From assembly GCA_020633125.1 (NCBI GenBank), contig JACKEH010000013.1:31376-95375 (forward strand): DNA of 64,000 nucleotides, written 5' to 3'. Of the stretch, positions 54,569-64,000 are shown piece by piece (the first letter of the stretch is position 1; every line of letters begins with the position of its first letter). Position numbers and translations under genes: made by a program. The notes below the pieces were generated by a model. That model was not told the origin of the DNA, did not search any database, and saw nothing but the letters and a program-made list of their open reading frames with translations. The stretch comes from Sandaracinus sp. (GTDB taxonomy: Bacteria > Myxococcota_A > Polyangia > Polyangiales > Houyiibacteriaceae).

Positions 54569-56092
54569 TCAGCCGGCGCTGGCCGGCGATCTCCCGAGGT
54601 GACCGCGCCTTCGGTCGCCGTGCGCTCGTACGTGTCGAGGTTCACGCGGTAGAGCCCGAAGCGCGGCTCGTAGCCCTCGGCCCACTCGAAGTTGTCGATG
54701 AGCGACCAGTGGTAGTAGCCGCGCACGTCGACGCCCTCTTCGCGCGCGAGCCAGATCTGCTCGAGGCTGCGCACCACGTGCTCGGCGCGGCGCCGACCGA
54801 CCTCGGTCGCCAAGCCGGACTCGGTGACCGAGAGCGGCAGGTCCGGCCAACGCGACGAGAAGTCCTTGAGCACCTCGTAGATGCCGGGCTCCCAGAACTC
54901 GTAGCCCATCGCGGGAACCATCTTCGTCTCGTCGTCGTTCACGGGCGCGAGGCACGCGCCGAAGTCGAACTCGCCGAAACACGGCGTCGCTTCGATGACG
55001 GGAAGCAGGCCGGGCGTGCCAGTGACGCCGGTGCGGAAGTAGTACTGCACCCCGAGGAAATCGAGCTTGCCCGCCCAATCGGCGTGGGGCTCTTCGGCGG
55101 TGCCGTCGAGGTCGGCGTCGAAGCTGCCGTTGCGAATCGAGTCGACGAAGAGGTGGTGGTAGACGTACTCGACCGCGTTCGTCGCCTCGACGTCCGCCGG
55201 CGCCGTGCTCAGGCGGTTGCGCGCCGCCGGAACCCAGGCCGCCACCGAGAGCGTCATGCCCACGATCGCGGGCTCACCGTCGCCGTCGGCGTCCACGGTG
55301 TCGTTCGCGAGGATCGCGTCGTAGATCGCCGCGTGGGCCGCGATGTACGCGCGCATCGCGTCGACCAGACGGTCGAAGCCGCCCTCGGCGAGGATGAGGT
55401 TTCGGCCCGGCGGAAACTGGTTGAGGCCATAGCTCGCGAGCAGGTAGTTCACGGGCTCGTTGAGCGTGCACCACTCGTCGATGCGGTCGCCGTACTCGCG
55501 CGCCAACAGGCCCGCGAACTCCGCGATCTCTTCGATGACCTGCGCGCTGCCTTCCGGATCGGTCCAGCCACAGAGGTCGGTGTCGGTGGGCCGTCGGGGC
55601 ACGCCACGCCCACGCGCCGCGGGTCGTCGACCCAGACCGGGCTGGAGAAGTGGTGCACGGTCATCATCGGCTTGATGCCGCGCGCGACGAGGTCGTCGAG
55701 CACGCGCCCGTAGTGCGCGACCGCGTCGGCGTCGATCGCGTCGCGCGTCGGCTCGATGCGCGCCCAGCTCGGGTTGAAGCGGTAGGAGTCGAGGTTCATC
55801 TCCGCGACGAGCGCGTTGTCCTCGACCTGCCGGCTGAAGCCACGCACCGCGTCGCCGACGAACACGCCGTTGCCGAGGCCCCCCATGTCGGTCGGCGCGT
55901 GTAGGCGTACCAATCGGAGGCGTCGTTGTCGTCTTCGATCTGCGCGGCGGCGGTCGCGGCGCCGAAGGTGAACGAGCCACGACCGGCTTCCCCACCGACC
56001 GGGCCCGGTTCGGGGAATCGGATGGCGGCCGGGCCGTCGTCGCCGCCACAGGAGAGGAGGAGCAAGACCGAGAGAAGTCGAAGCGAACGCAT
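54569..56092 (-). pseudogene. Glycoside hydrolase family 1 (beta-glycosidase) lipoprotein, frameshifted
   Basis: Starts ATG 56092 with a lipoprotein signal (LLSVLLLLSCGGDD). GH1 blocks appear in order: FTFGAATAAAQIEDDNDASD, GVFVGDAVRGFSRQVEDNAL with AEMNLDSYRFNPSWARIEPT, MMTVHHFSSPVWVDD, EWCTLNEPVNYLLASYGLNQ (acid/base Glu in TLNEP), FLGVQYYFRTG, PLSVTESGLATE (nucleophile Glu) and GYYHWSLIDNFEWAEGYEPRFG. Frame changes are needed near 55895 and 55600 and again near 54605; the C-terminus in the last frame runs towards the MITE copy, so the end given is approximate. Both catalytic Glu residues are present, so the gene could be sound if the indels are errors. Confidence 0.82.
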
Positions 56093-56217
56093 CGACGCCA
56101 CGAAAGCGCGACGCCTCGCGGCGCGCAAGGGGTCGCGACGCGGAGAAGAGAGTCTTTCCACGACGCGAGCCCCTCTCACCGTCCGCGTTCGGGTGACGTC
56201 GTCCTCTGAGCGCCCCC

Positions 56218-58306
56218 TCACGGGATGACGCCGCGCTCGTTCGGGATCACGCAGCTGCCCTCGGGGCACGTGTCTTCCACGACCCCGCCTTCCCGCACGA
56301 AGCGTTCGAACTGCTGGAGCATCGGCTCCGTCGATCGAAGGCCGCCGTGCGCGGCGTTGTCCGCGATCTCCGCATAACAGCCCTCGTTGATCGGCTCGAC
56401 GCCCTCGAGCTGGAAGATCGTGTACCCGCTGCCTTCGCCGCCGTCGCTGGCTTCGAGGTAGTCGCCGACGCCCCAAGGCTCGTAGGCGCTGCTGCGCAAC
56501 CACGGCAGGCGCATCGTGCGCGCGGCCATGTCGGCGGTGACGTTCGGCACCTGCGCGTCGTAGCGGGAGACTTGGTAGAGGATGCGGCGCTGCGTGTTGT
56601 CCACGCCTGGCAGCGGCTCGCCGAAGATGTGATCGACGTAGGTCGCGGGCTCCGCGAGGTCCCACATCGGCTGCGTGCTGACGACGAACCAATCGCGGTC
56701 GAGCTTTCGCTCGTAGAAGAGCTTGAACACCGCCTCGTAGGGCCGGAAGTTCACCGAGCGCCGCAGCATGATGCCGTAGTTGATGCCGCCGACCTGCAGC
56801 ACGTACGCGTCGACGGTGTCGCTCAACGCCGCGAGCGTCGCGCCCATGATGCCGCCCTGCGAGATGCCGTAGTAGTAGACCTCGGTCGGGTCGTGCAGCG
56901 GCCGCGACTCGCCTTCGACGTCGACGAAGAGCTCCGGCATGCGGCTGCATTGGCCGGTCGAGAACGCCTTCTGCTGAATCAGCGAGTTGATCGTGCCTTG
57001 CATCAGGCGCTCGCCGAGCTGCGCGATGTTCCCGAAGTTCGTCACGACGTACGTGAGGATCTGCGCCGTGTCGTCGCTCCCGAGTCCCCAAAAGCGCGTG
57101 CCGAACGCGACCATCTGCTCGCGTTGCGCGACCGGCGCGGCGTCGCCCGAGACTTGGCTTTCGCTGCCGAGCAACCCGTGCCCGTAGTGCAGCATCTTGG
57201 CGCCCTCGCCTCCCGCCATCACGCGCGCATGCACGCTCGGGGGAATCACGACCTCGAAGGGCGCCTCGGCCACGCCGTTGTAGGCGACGTTGCCCTCTTC
57301 GTCGCGGAAGGCCACCGCGCCTTCGAAGGGCGTCGTCATGTAGAGCGGCACCGTGTACGTGCCGCGAATGCGCCGCCAGATGCGGCCGCTGACGTTCTCC
57401 TCGACGGTGCGCACCGTGCACACGCCGAGCTCGTTCGGGGTGCCGCGAAGCGACTCGTCGTCGAAGCGTCGGAACGCGTCTTCGCGCATCCACAGGAGCT
57501 GCCCCTGCACCGAGCTCGCGGAGGCGGTGCGGAAAGTCCCACGCGAGCACGAGGTCCTCGCGCGCCACGCCGGCCGAGGCCAGCGTCGAGAAGACCGACT
57601 CCTGCGCCGCCCGTCGCGATTCGAGCTCGGCGACGTCGGTGGTCTCGTCGTCGCGCAACGCGCGGAAGTAGGGGCTCGCTTCGACCTCGGTCCCGTCGAG
57701 GCGACGAAGCCCTCGAACGGCCGCGACGTAGCGACGGCCGTACTGCAGCGGCACCGCCGGTCGAAGGTAGAGCGTCGAATAGCCTGGCTCGCTCGCGAGC
57801 CATTCGACGGTCTCCCACTCGTCGAGCTCCGCGAAATGCGCGACCCGCTCGCCGGTCTCCACGTCGACGATCACGGTCGGGGGAATCGGCTTCGAGGCTC
57901 GCCGCGATGCGCGTGTGGTTCGGGAGGTTCGACGGATCGACGCGACCCGTGAACGCGACGACGAGGCTGCTGTTGATCGAGAATCCGTCGAAGCGATTCC
58001 AAGGATCCGTGCTCGCGTGCGCGTCGGCATCGCGATTGAGCGGAAACGCCGCCTCGGGGATCGCGACCCGGAAGCCCGTCTCCGTCGTCGTGTCTTCCGC
58101 GAGAAAGCGGCTCGACGGATAGGGCATCAGACAATGCGTCGGATCGAGGTTCTCGCACTCGGGCCGCGTCACGTCGATCGCGGGTCCGGCGTCGGTGTCC
58201 ACGGTCGGTGCGTCGACGCTCGCGTCGGTCGCCGGGCGTCGTCGTCGCCGCAACCCCAGCCGACCAGCAACGAGAGGAGTGCGAATCCGAGCTTCCGTCC
58301 AAGCAT
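56218..58306 (-). pseudogene. Lipase/esterase-like lipoprotein, copy 1, frameshifted
   Basis: Start ATG 58306, lipoprotein signal (LGFALLSLLVGWGCGDDD), then AIDVTRPECENLDPTHCLMP YPSSRFLAED-type opening, WNRFDGFSINSSLVVAFTGR, DEWETVEWLASEPGYSTLYL, IWRRIRGTYTVPLYMTTPFE, and the nucleophile-like elbow YYYGISQGGIMGATLAALSD (G-I-S-Q-G). Frame changes near 58245, 57895 and 57515 divide it. It is a close tandem paralogue of the intact gene at 58479-60536. The broken copy still ends in CPEGSCVIPNERGVIP. Predicted outer-membrane-attached hydrolase of esters or polymers. Confidence 0.85.
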
Positions 58307-58478
58307 GCGTTCCTCCGAAGCCGTCACTCTCGGGGGACCCCCGCTCGGCGACAAGGCCTCGCCCGCGCGCACGCATCTCGTGAAAGCGAGAAGTCTCACT
58401 TCCAACGGTCGCGGGCGCGACGGAACGAAACGAGGCGTGCCGATCGACACGCCCCGCTCCTCGAGCATCGAGCGTTCG

Positions 58479-60536
58479 TCACTCCGCGCGTGGGTTCACG
58501 ATCGCGCAGCTCCCGTCGGGACACGTGTCGATCACACGACCGTCCGGCCGACAGAACTCGTCGAGCTGCCGGAGCATCGGCTCGGTGTAACGCAGATCGT
58601 TGTGCGCGTCGTTGTCGTCGATCGCGACCGCGGAGCCTTCGGGAATCGGCTCGACGTTCGTGAGGTGGTAGATGACGTAGCCCGAGGTGGCCGGCCCCGA
58701 GGTCTCTTCGATCACGTCGCCGACGCCCCAGGGCTCGTAGACGCTCGACCCGAAGAAGGGCAGCCCCATCGTTCGCGCCGCGATGTCCGAGGCCACCGAG
58801 GGCACCTGCGCGTCGTAGAGCGAGGTTTGGTAGAGGATTCGCTTCGCCGACACGTCGACGTCGTCCGCGAGCGCATCACGCAGGATGTGCGGCGCGAAGG
58901 TCGCCGGCTCCGCCAAATCCCACACCGCCTGCGTCGACACGAGGAACCAGTCGCGGTCGAGCTTCGACCGGTACCACTGGTCGAAGATTCGCTCGAAGGG
59001 CGTGAAGTCGACCGAGCGGCGAAGCATCACGCTGTAGTTCGTCGCGCCGACCTGAAGCACGTACGCGTCGACGGTGTCGCTCAGCGCCGCGAGCGTCGCG
59101 CCCATGATGCCGCCCTGCGAGATGCCGTAGTAGTAGATCTCGTCGGAGTCTCCGAGCGGGCGCGTCTCTTCGCCGACCGCCATCGTCAGCTCCGCGAGCT
59201 CCGAGCAACCGCCGTTCGCGAAAGTCTTCTGGAGGATCAGCGAGTTGATCGTGCCCTGCACGAGGCGCTCGCCGACCATCGCGAAGTTGCCGAAGTTCGT
59301 GACGGCGTTGGTGATGATCTCCGCTTCGTCCGGCTCGCTCAGCCCCCAATACGAGGTTCCGAAACCGATGAGCTCCGCGCGCTGGTACGCCGGCGTGGTG
59401 CCGCCGCTCGAGACCTGCGTCGCCGCACCGAGCAGACCGTGGCCGTACATCAAGAAGCCGCCGGGGCCGTCACCACGCATCACGCGGTCCCGCACGCTCG
59501 GCGGCACGACCACCTCGAAGTCCGCCTGCGCGACGCCGTTGTAGGCCGGCAGCCCGTCCACACCGCGGTTGGTGCGCGCGCCCTCGTAGGGCGTGTTCAT
59601 GTAGAGCGGCACCGTGTACGTGCCGCGAATGCGCCGCCAGATGCGATCGTTGACGTCTTCTTCGACGCTCGTGACCGTGCAATCGCCGACGCCTTCGGTG
59701 CCGGCCTCGTAGCGCTCGAACGCGTCGCGACGCGCGGCGAGCATGTCGCCGTAGAGCGCGCCGCCCGAGGCGGTGCGGAAGTCCCACGCGAGCACGAGCT
59801 CGTCGCGCGCGACGCCGGCGTTCGTGAGCGTCGTGAAGATGTCTTCGAACGCGGTGCGGCGCGACTCGAGCTCCGTCACCTCGCTCGTCTCGCCGTCACG
59901 CAGCGCGCGGAAGTACGCGCTCGGCTCGACCACGCTGCCGTCGACACGTACCAGATCACGCAGCGCGGCGACGTAGCGGTGGTTTTCCTTCAGGCGCACC
60001 GCAGGACGCATGTAGAGCGTCGTGGTGTCGGGGTCGGCGTTGTACCACTCGTCGATCTCGGCGAAGTGCGCGACGCGCTCGCCGGTCTCCGCGTCGATCA
60101 GGATCGTCGGCGAGTCGTCGCCGAGGCTCTCCTCGATGCGGTCGTAAGCCGCGAGGTTCGTCGGGTCGAGCTTGCCCTCGAAGCCGGCGATCAAGCTCGT
60201 CGCGGGGCTGAATCCGTCGAAGCGATTCCAGGTGTCCGGGTCGGCCTGCTCGTCGAACTGGTTTCGCGGCAGCGCTTCGGCGGGAATGGCGACGCGGAAC
60301 CCGGTCTCGGTGCCTTCGTCGGTCGCGAGGAAGCGACTCGACGGGTACGGCATCAAACAATGCGTCGGGTCGAGGTTCTCGCACTCGGGTCGCGTCACGT
60401 CGATCGTCGGTGCGGCGCCCGCGTCGCCCATGGCCGCGTCCGCCATGCCGCCATCCGCCGGCATCGGACCGTCGTCATCCCCACACGCAACCAACCACAC
60501 CGCCGCCACGAGGGCTGCTCGTGCACGCATCATCAC
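58479..60536 (-). CDS. Lipase/esterase-like lipoprotein, copy 2, intact (685 aa)
   Basis: Signal and lipobox MMMRARAALVAAVWLVACGDD (Cys 18) with an Asp/Ala-rich linker, then the conserved front ENLDPTHCLMPYPSSRFLAT. A long strand-rich domain follows, and the hydrolase-like core MYGHGLLGAATQVSSGG (H-G-L-L-G oxyanion), IYYYGISQGGIMGATLAALS (G-x-S-x-G nucleophile) and late VWDLAEPATFAPHILR and a final Cys pair CPDGSCAIVN. The catalytic triad acid and His are not assigned with certainty. It is likely a secreted or surface esterase. It shares near-identical blocks with the preceding broken gene, a recent tandem duplication by the look of it. Confidence 0.87.
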   Translation of the reverse strand: MMMRARAALVAAVWLVACGDDDGPMPADGGMADAAMGDAGAAPTIDVTRPECENLDPTHCLMPYPSSRFLATDEGTETGFRVAIPAEALPRNQFDEQADPDTWNRFDGFSPATSLIAGFEGKLDPTNLAAYDRIEESLGDDSPTILIDAETGERVAHFAEIDEWYNADPDTTTLYMRPAVRLKENHRYVAALRDLVRVDGSVVEPSAYFRALRDGETSEVTELESRRTAFEDIFTTLTNAGVARDELVLAWDFRTASGGALYGDMLAARRDAFERYEAGTEGVGDCTVTSVEEDVNDRIWRRIRGTYTVPLYMNTPYEGARTNRGVDGLPAYNGVAQADFEVVVPPSVRDRVMRGDGPGGFLMYGHGLLGAATQVSSGGTTPAYQRAELIGFGTSYWGLSEPDEAEIITNAVTNFGNFAMVGERLVQGTINSLILQKTFANGGCSELAELTMAVGEETRPLGDSDEIYYYGISQGGIMGATLAALSDTVDAYVLQVGATNYSVMLRRSVDFTPFERIFDQWYRSKLDRDWFLVSTQAVWDLAEPATFAPHILRDALADDVDVSAKRILYQTSLYDAQVPSVASDIAARTMGLPFFGSSVYEPWGVGDVIEETSGPATSGYVIYHLTNVEPIPEGSAVAIDDNDAHNDLRYTEPMLRQLDEFCRPDGRVIDTCPDGSCAIVNPRAE

Positions 60537-60721
60537 CCGACCCCGTTCTGCGCTTCCCGAAGCGCGGCGCGGAGCCTAACAGCGAACGTCGCTCGGCCAC
60601 CTATCCCTCCATGCGCGCGTGCGCCCCGTCACGAAATGCACGTCGTCAGGTGGACGGGACACCGAAAATCCGCGAAAACGCCGACGAATCCTTGGCATTC
60701 CCCTTGCTCGGAGGGCGCGCG

Positions 60722-61813
60722 ATGCGTGGCGCTCGGCTCTTGTTGATCTCTTCGGTGTTGCTCGGCTGTGGCTCGAGCACCGGCTTGCCCATCCCGAACT
60801 CGTCGCGACCCGTCGACGGCGGCCGCGTCGACGGCGGTCGCTTCGACGCCTCGATGCCGGACGCCGGCCTCGACGCCACGATCGAAGACGACGGAGGCAC
60901 GGACGCGGGAACCGACGCGTTCATCCCCTGCCCGCCGGATCGGACCGTCGCCCCGCGCGAGGCGTCCGTACCGGTCGACATCATCTTCGTGTTCGACAGC
61001 TCCGGCAGCATGATCGACGAGAACGCGCGCCTGCAGGAGAACATCAGCATCTTCTGGGACGCGATCGTCGACGCCGACGTGGACTCGCACGTCGTGTTCA
61101 TCGCCGAGCGCGGGTATGTCCCCGGCCCGCCCGGCGGGTTTGCCCGTCGCTACCTCGGCATCGAGGACCGCGTCGGCTCGTGGGACCCGCTGCTGAAGGT
61201 CCTCGACAACTACCCGACCTACCGGAACTTCCTTCGCCCCGGATCGGTGGTTCACGTGGTCGCCGTCACGGACGACGACAGCCGCGCGATCGAGTGGGAA
61301 GCCTTCGACGAGGAGTTCCGCCGCCTGATCGGCCGTGACTACACCGCACACTCCATCGCGTCGGAGCAGGTCACGATCACCATCACGAACCCCTACGGCT
61401 CGTGCTTCACCGAAGACAACTCCGCGACGCGCCCGGGGTTCGAATACATGGGCCTCTCCATGGCGACCGGCGGCCTCTTCCTCTCCGTTTGCGAGGAGGA
61501 CTGGTCGCAGATCGTGGAGCCGCTCTCGGAGCGCGTCGCCGTGCGTGTGCCGCTCCCCTGCGCGTACGCGTTGCCGCAGCCCCCGCCCGGCGGCGGCACC
61601 TACGATCCCGACACGTTCAACGTCACGGTGACGTTCCCGGACGGCACGACCCGCACGTTGCCGCGTGTGAGCTCGGGCGACGCGTGCGGTGCCGGCTGGT
61701 CCTTCGTCCCGGTCGCGGACCGCATCGAGCTCTGCCCCTCGACCTGCGCCGAGACCGACATGGCCAACGGTCGCCTGACCATCGAGCTCTGCGGGTCCGA
61801 CACGCTCGAGTGA
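60722..61813 (+). CDS. VWA-like (MIDAS) lipoprotein (363 aa)
   Basis: Start ATG 60722 gives lipoprotein signal MRGARLLLISSVLLGCGSST (Cys 16), then an Asp/Gly-rich linker. The von Willebrand A-like domain shows the MIDAS motif DIIFVFDSSGSMIDEN (D-x-S-x-S), VHVVAVTDDDSRAIEWEAFD for the later Asp, and SSVCEEDWSQ. C-terminal part is Cys-rich (CGAGWSFVP, CPSTCAETD). It should be surface-attached and bind a ligand through Mg2+ or Ca2+. It is divergent from the esterase pair; a clear terminator follows. Confidence 0.87.
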   Translation: MRGARLLLISSVLLGCGSSTGLPIPNSSRPVDGGRVDGGRFDASMPDAGLDATIEDDGGTDAGTDAFIPCPPDRTVAPREASVPVDIIFVFDSSGSMIDENARLQENISIFWDAIVDADVDSHVVFIAERGYVPGPPGGFARRYLGIEDRVGSWDPLLKVLDNYPTYRNFLRPGSVVHVVAVTDDDSRAIEWEAFDEEFRRLIGRDYTAHSIASEQVTITITNPYGSCFTEDNSATRPGFEYMGLSMATGGLFLSVCEEDWSQIVEPLSERVAVRVPLPCAYALPQPPPGGGTYDPDTFNVTVTFPDGTTRTLPRVSSGDACGAGWSFVPVADRIELCPSTCAETDMANGRLTIELCGSDTLE

Positions 61814-61851
61814 TCGGCGCCGTCGAGCGCTAGGCCCGAGCGCCCACGAAG

Positions 61852-61877
61852 AAGCCGCCCCCGACCGGGCGGCTTTT
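61852..61877 (+). terminator. Rho-independent terminator after the VWA gene
   Basis: AAGCCGCCCCCGACCGGGCG followed by GCTTTTT: nine-base stem AAGCCGCCC/GGGCGGCTT with a CCGACC loop and T5. Lies 39 bp after the stop. Confidence 0.92.
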
Positions 61878-61899
61878 TCGTGCGCGGGATTTGGAGCGG

Positions 61900-62040
61900 C
61901 TTTTCGTGCGCGGGATTCGTGCCCGGAGCGCGAAGCAGCTGGGCTGATTCATGCGCTTCCTCTTCTTCGAAGGCTCTTCCGACCGGCCGAGCCGCCCCGC
62001 CCGAGCGCGCCCCAGGCACCCGCTCGAATCCGTGGGCCCT
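61900..62040. repeat. Possible degenerate third copy of the multi-hairpin element
   Basis: GGGCTGATTCATGCGCTTCC and TCTTCTTCGAAGG resemble the 5' hairpin and following core of copy 1 (ACTGATTCATGCTCTTCC, TTCTTCTCGAGG), plus GACCGGCCGAGCC for the middle hairpin. The arms are eroded. Weak by eye. Confidence 0.4.
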
Positions 62041-62042
62041 TC

Positions 62043-62630
62043 TCAGTCGAGGTGCTCGAGCTCGTAGAGCACGGCCTCCGAGTCCCGGTGGAAGAAGAGG
62101 CCGCCACCGCCGTTGCGGAAGTTCTTCTTCAGCCGGTCGCGGTACCAACGGCCTTCGCGGAGGTACACGTTCCCGTCCGTGCGGGCCTGCGAGACGTTCT
62201 CCTCCCAATCGCGCTTGGTCAGCACTTCGAGGTAGAGCGCCCCCTGGCAGAGCCGCTCCACCGTCTTGAGCGCCTTCGCGGCTTCCTTGGCGTCGAGGTA
62301 TTGCAGCACGCCTTGGCAGATCACGAGGTCCGCCGGCATGCCCTTGAAGCTCGCGATCGAGCCTTGGGTCCACCCGAAGCGGCGGCAGAGGTACTCGCTG
62401 ACCTCCACGCCTTCGTAGATGGCCTTCGGGAAGTGGCGCTGCACCACGGGCTTCCAGAAGCCGAGCCCACACCCGAGGTCGAGCACCCGCCGCACCGGGA
62501 TGTCGAGGTGCTTCACGTAGCTGCAGACGAAGTCGCCGAGGCGATCGACCGCTTGCTGATCGTAGACCCGCGTCTCGGGGTCTTCGTAGTGCCGTTGATA
62601 GTACGTCTCGTCGAAATGCCGCTCGACCAC
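62043..62630 (-). CDS. Class I SAM-dependent methyltransferase (195 aa)
   Basis: Motif I VRRVLDLGCGLGFWKPVVQR (E/DxGxGxG-type AdoMet loop), motif near EGVEVSEYLCRRFG (acidic end of beta-2), and DLVICQGVLQYLDAKEA (motif IV region). Small protein without further domains, in the range of a minimal methyltransferase. GTG at 62630 gives MVERHFDETYYQRHYEDPET. Target unknown. It sits between the VWA terminator and the terminator of the barrel gene. Confidence 0.88.
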   Translation of the reverse strand: MVERHFDETYYQRHYEDPETRVYDQQAVDRLGDFVCSYVKHLDIPVRRVLDLGCGLGFWKPVVQRHFPKAIYEGVEVSEYLCRRFGWTQGSIASFKGMPADLVICQGVLQYLDAKEAAKALKTVERLCQGALYLEVLTKRDWEENVSQARTDGNVYLREGRWYRDRLKKNFRNGGGGLFFHRDSEAVLYELEHLD

Positions 62631-62743
62631 GGCGGGACGCTACCAGAGCGGGGCGCGGCTTCCACGTCCCGCGAACCGTCGGCTCCGATTCGCGTCGCCG
62701 GACCTCCCCTCGCTCGACGAGCACGCGGGCCCTCGCACGCACG

Positions 62744-62771
62744 AAAAAAGGCCCGCCGAAGCGGGCCTTTT
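62744..62771 (-). terminator. Rho-independent terminator of the barrel gene
   Basis: On the minus strand AAGGCCCGC-TTCG-GCGGGCCTT followed by T6; a very stable nine-base stem with a UUCG-type loop, 20 bp after the stop of the barrel gene. Confidence 0.95.
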
Positions 62772-62790
62772 CGCGGTCAGGCGACGTTCT

Positions 62791-64000
62791 TCAGAACGTA
62801 CCGTTCAGCTGCGAGTGACGGCGCGCGGTCTCTTCGGCCGCCTCTCGCTCGCGGTTCGCGCGAAGCTCGGTGGCGAGGAAGTCCGGGCGGAACTGGACGT
62901 TCACCGAGATGGTGCTGTCGACGTTGTAGAACGGGTTCCGGACGCCGCTGTCGGTGTCGAACCACGACGTGAACGTGCCGTACGACAGACCCGCCGTGAG
63001 GTAGGGCGTGATGTCGTAGCTCACGCTGAGGCTGAAGTTGTGGAAGATGCGGCGGTTCGTCGACGAGCTCTCTTCGATGTGAACCGTGCCGGTGTCCGTT
63101 TGGATGTCCGCGCCCGGAGCGTGAAGCGCACGGAACCAGAGACCACCGTAGGACACGGAGAACGCGAGACCCGACACGGGAAGGATCGTGACGGCGAGCG
63201 TCGCCGAGCTCTGGTGGCGGATCGGGTTCGCGCCCGTGTTGCAGCGACGAAGCGTCTGCGTTCCGTCCTGAACCTCGCCCACCGGACACTGAACCGACTC
63301 GGTCGTCGTGCCGTAGCCGTCGGGCGCGCGTACGGCGTGCACGTTGCCGGTCCAACCCGTGTAGCGGTAGGCACCCTGAAGGATGAGGCCCTCGGCGACC
63401 GCGAAGCCCTTCGAGAGGAAGAGCAACGGGCTGATGCCGAGCACGCGACCCGAAGCGCGGCTGAACTTGGACGTCGGAAGGAAGAGCGCGAGCTGGGTGG
63501 TGATGCCGACCCCGAGCGGGCTCCACGGAAGCGAGTACGTCGCGTCGAGACGCGTGTCCGTCCACTGCAGCTCGCGGGCGTAGGTCGTGATCGACGAGTT
63601 GATCGACCCCTGATGCGCGGTCGTCTCGAAGTTGACGCCCTGCTGAATGCCGACGAGCAGGCTGTCGAAGCGCCAACGGAAGCCCGCGAGCAGCGAGAGC
63701 TGGTGGTACGGGTCGTACGTGAGCTGCGAATCCTTGCTGAAGGTGTTCGCGGTGAAGTTCGTGCTGAACGAGAGCGGCATCGACCAGGGCACACCAGCCG
63801 TCGGAACGGCCTGCGCGAGACGGTCGGCGGTCGAAGGCTCGCCGTTCTCTTCGTCGGTGACCTCGTGGTCGCGCTCGTGGGGCGTCGTCACCGCGGCGGG
63901 CTCACCCTCGCGAGCCGCGTCTTCCAGGTCCTCGTCGACCGAGGGGTTGCTGGGGGCCGCCTGGCCGAGCGCCGTTCCGGACTCCTCGGACTCCGAGTCG
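62791..64000 (-). CDS. Outer-membrane beta-barrel-like protein, N-terminus beyond the window
   Basis: The 3' end of a gene open to the right edge. The visible N-terminal part is acidic and low-complexity (DSESEESGTALGQAAPSNPS), then about 330 residues of alternating strands: PLSFSTNFTANTFSKDSQLT, YHQLSLLAGFRWRFDSLLVG, TTQLALFLPTSKFSR, LSVSYDITPYLTAGLSYGTF and ISVNVQFRPDFLATELRANR. The even strand pattern, aromatic girdles and C-terminal helix suggest a 12-14 strand barrel, similar to the 'outer membrane protein, transport' or porin-like proteins. No known family is claimed. A terminator follows the stop. Confidence 0.8.
   Translation of the reverse strand, partial: DSESEESGTALGQAAPSNPSVDEDLEDAAREGEPAAVTTPHERDHEVTDEENGEPSTADRLAQAVPTAGVPWSMPLSFSTNFTANTFSKDSQLTYDPYHQLSLLAGFRWRFDSLLVGIQQGVNFETTAHQGSINSSITTYARELQWTDTRLDATYSLPWSPLGVGITTQLALFLPTSKFSRASGRVLGISPLLFLSKGFAVAEGLILQGAYRYTGWTGNVHAVRAPDGYGTTTESVQCPVGEVQDGTQTLRRCNTGANPIRHQSSATLAVTILPVSGLAFSVSYGGLWFRALHAPGADIQTDTGTVHIEESSSTNRRIFHNFSLSVSYDITPYLTAGLSYGTFTSWFDTDSGVRNPFYNVDSTISVNVQFRPDFLATELRANREREAAEETARRHSQLNGTF

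Overview
The window is chromosomal DNA from a very GC-rich, predatory-type delta-proteobacterium of the myxobacteria (Myxococcota), probably near Sandaracinaceae/Polyangiales. The evidence is three eukaryotic-like Ser/Thr kinases, many lipoproteins with Asp-rich linkers, DUF4215-type cysteine repeats joined to SRCR domains, a thrombospondin type 3 (TSP3) calcium-repeat protein and an M23 peptidase with MYXO-CTERM-like tails, an Hsp70 paralogue operon, and many bulky intergenic repeats. The exact taxon is an inference. I saw no rRNA, tRNA, CRISPR array, integrase or transposase gene.

Layout. 1-1.6 kb: the end of a CobW-type GTPase and a Ser/Thr kinase. 18.6 down to 1.75 kb: one uninterrupted minus-strand run of 14 genes, nearly all coupled by ATGA/GTGA overlaps. 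In order these are a GNAT-like protein, GH3 ligase, Rieske oxygenase, GNAT, RnfD-like membrane protein, CRTAC1/ASPIC-UnbV protein, small membrane protein, alpha/beta hydrolase, ICMT-like methyltransferase, fatty-acid desaturase, TauE-like permease, MMPL/RND exporter, a barrel-like protein with a Thr-Asp repeat, and a LolA-like protein. It looks like a pathway that makes, modifies and exports an envelope lipid or small molecule. I recognise no known pathway with this content, and it is the best candidate for an undescribed system. Palindromic boxes sit just upstream. 19-27.4 kb: SRCR protein, DUF1415/NUDIX pair, GST, a beta-lactamase-fold/NamZ fusion lipoprotein, a kinase. 27.4-34.2 kb: secreted proteins, a lipoprotein gene split in frame by a miniature inverted-repeat (MITE-like) element, a M23 peptidase, a TSP3 protein, a pyrophosphatase, and a hexanucleotide-repeat zone around a dead four-helix-bundle (S23/IVP) gene.

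34.8-46.5 kb: acyl-CoA ligase, proline iminopeptidase, polyprenol kinase-like protein, TPR lipoprotein with coupled kinase, nuclease-fold phosphodiesterase, SCP2 protein, CoA transferase, lipoprotein, secreted protein. 46.5-52.2 kb: a four-gene Hsp70 operon. 52.6-64 kb: TVP38-like protein, TPR protein whose start is hit by a second copy of the MITE-like element, a frameshifted GH1 glycosidase, tandem paralogous esterases (one broken, one intact), a VWA lipoprotein, a methyltransferase and an outer-membrane barrel protein running off the right edge.

Two themes cut across the window. First, at least three dispersed repeat families: a ~155-bp MITE-like element with perfect ends, a ~155-bp multi-hairpin element whose stems covary between copies, and a GCTTCGCGCC-rich family. 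Second, reading-frame breaks cluster in particular genes (TauE, MMPL, GH1, esterase copy 1). They may be true decay or uncorrected long-read indels. Coordinates of joined frames are therefore approximate.
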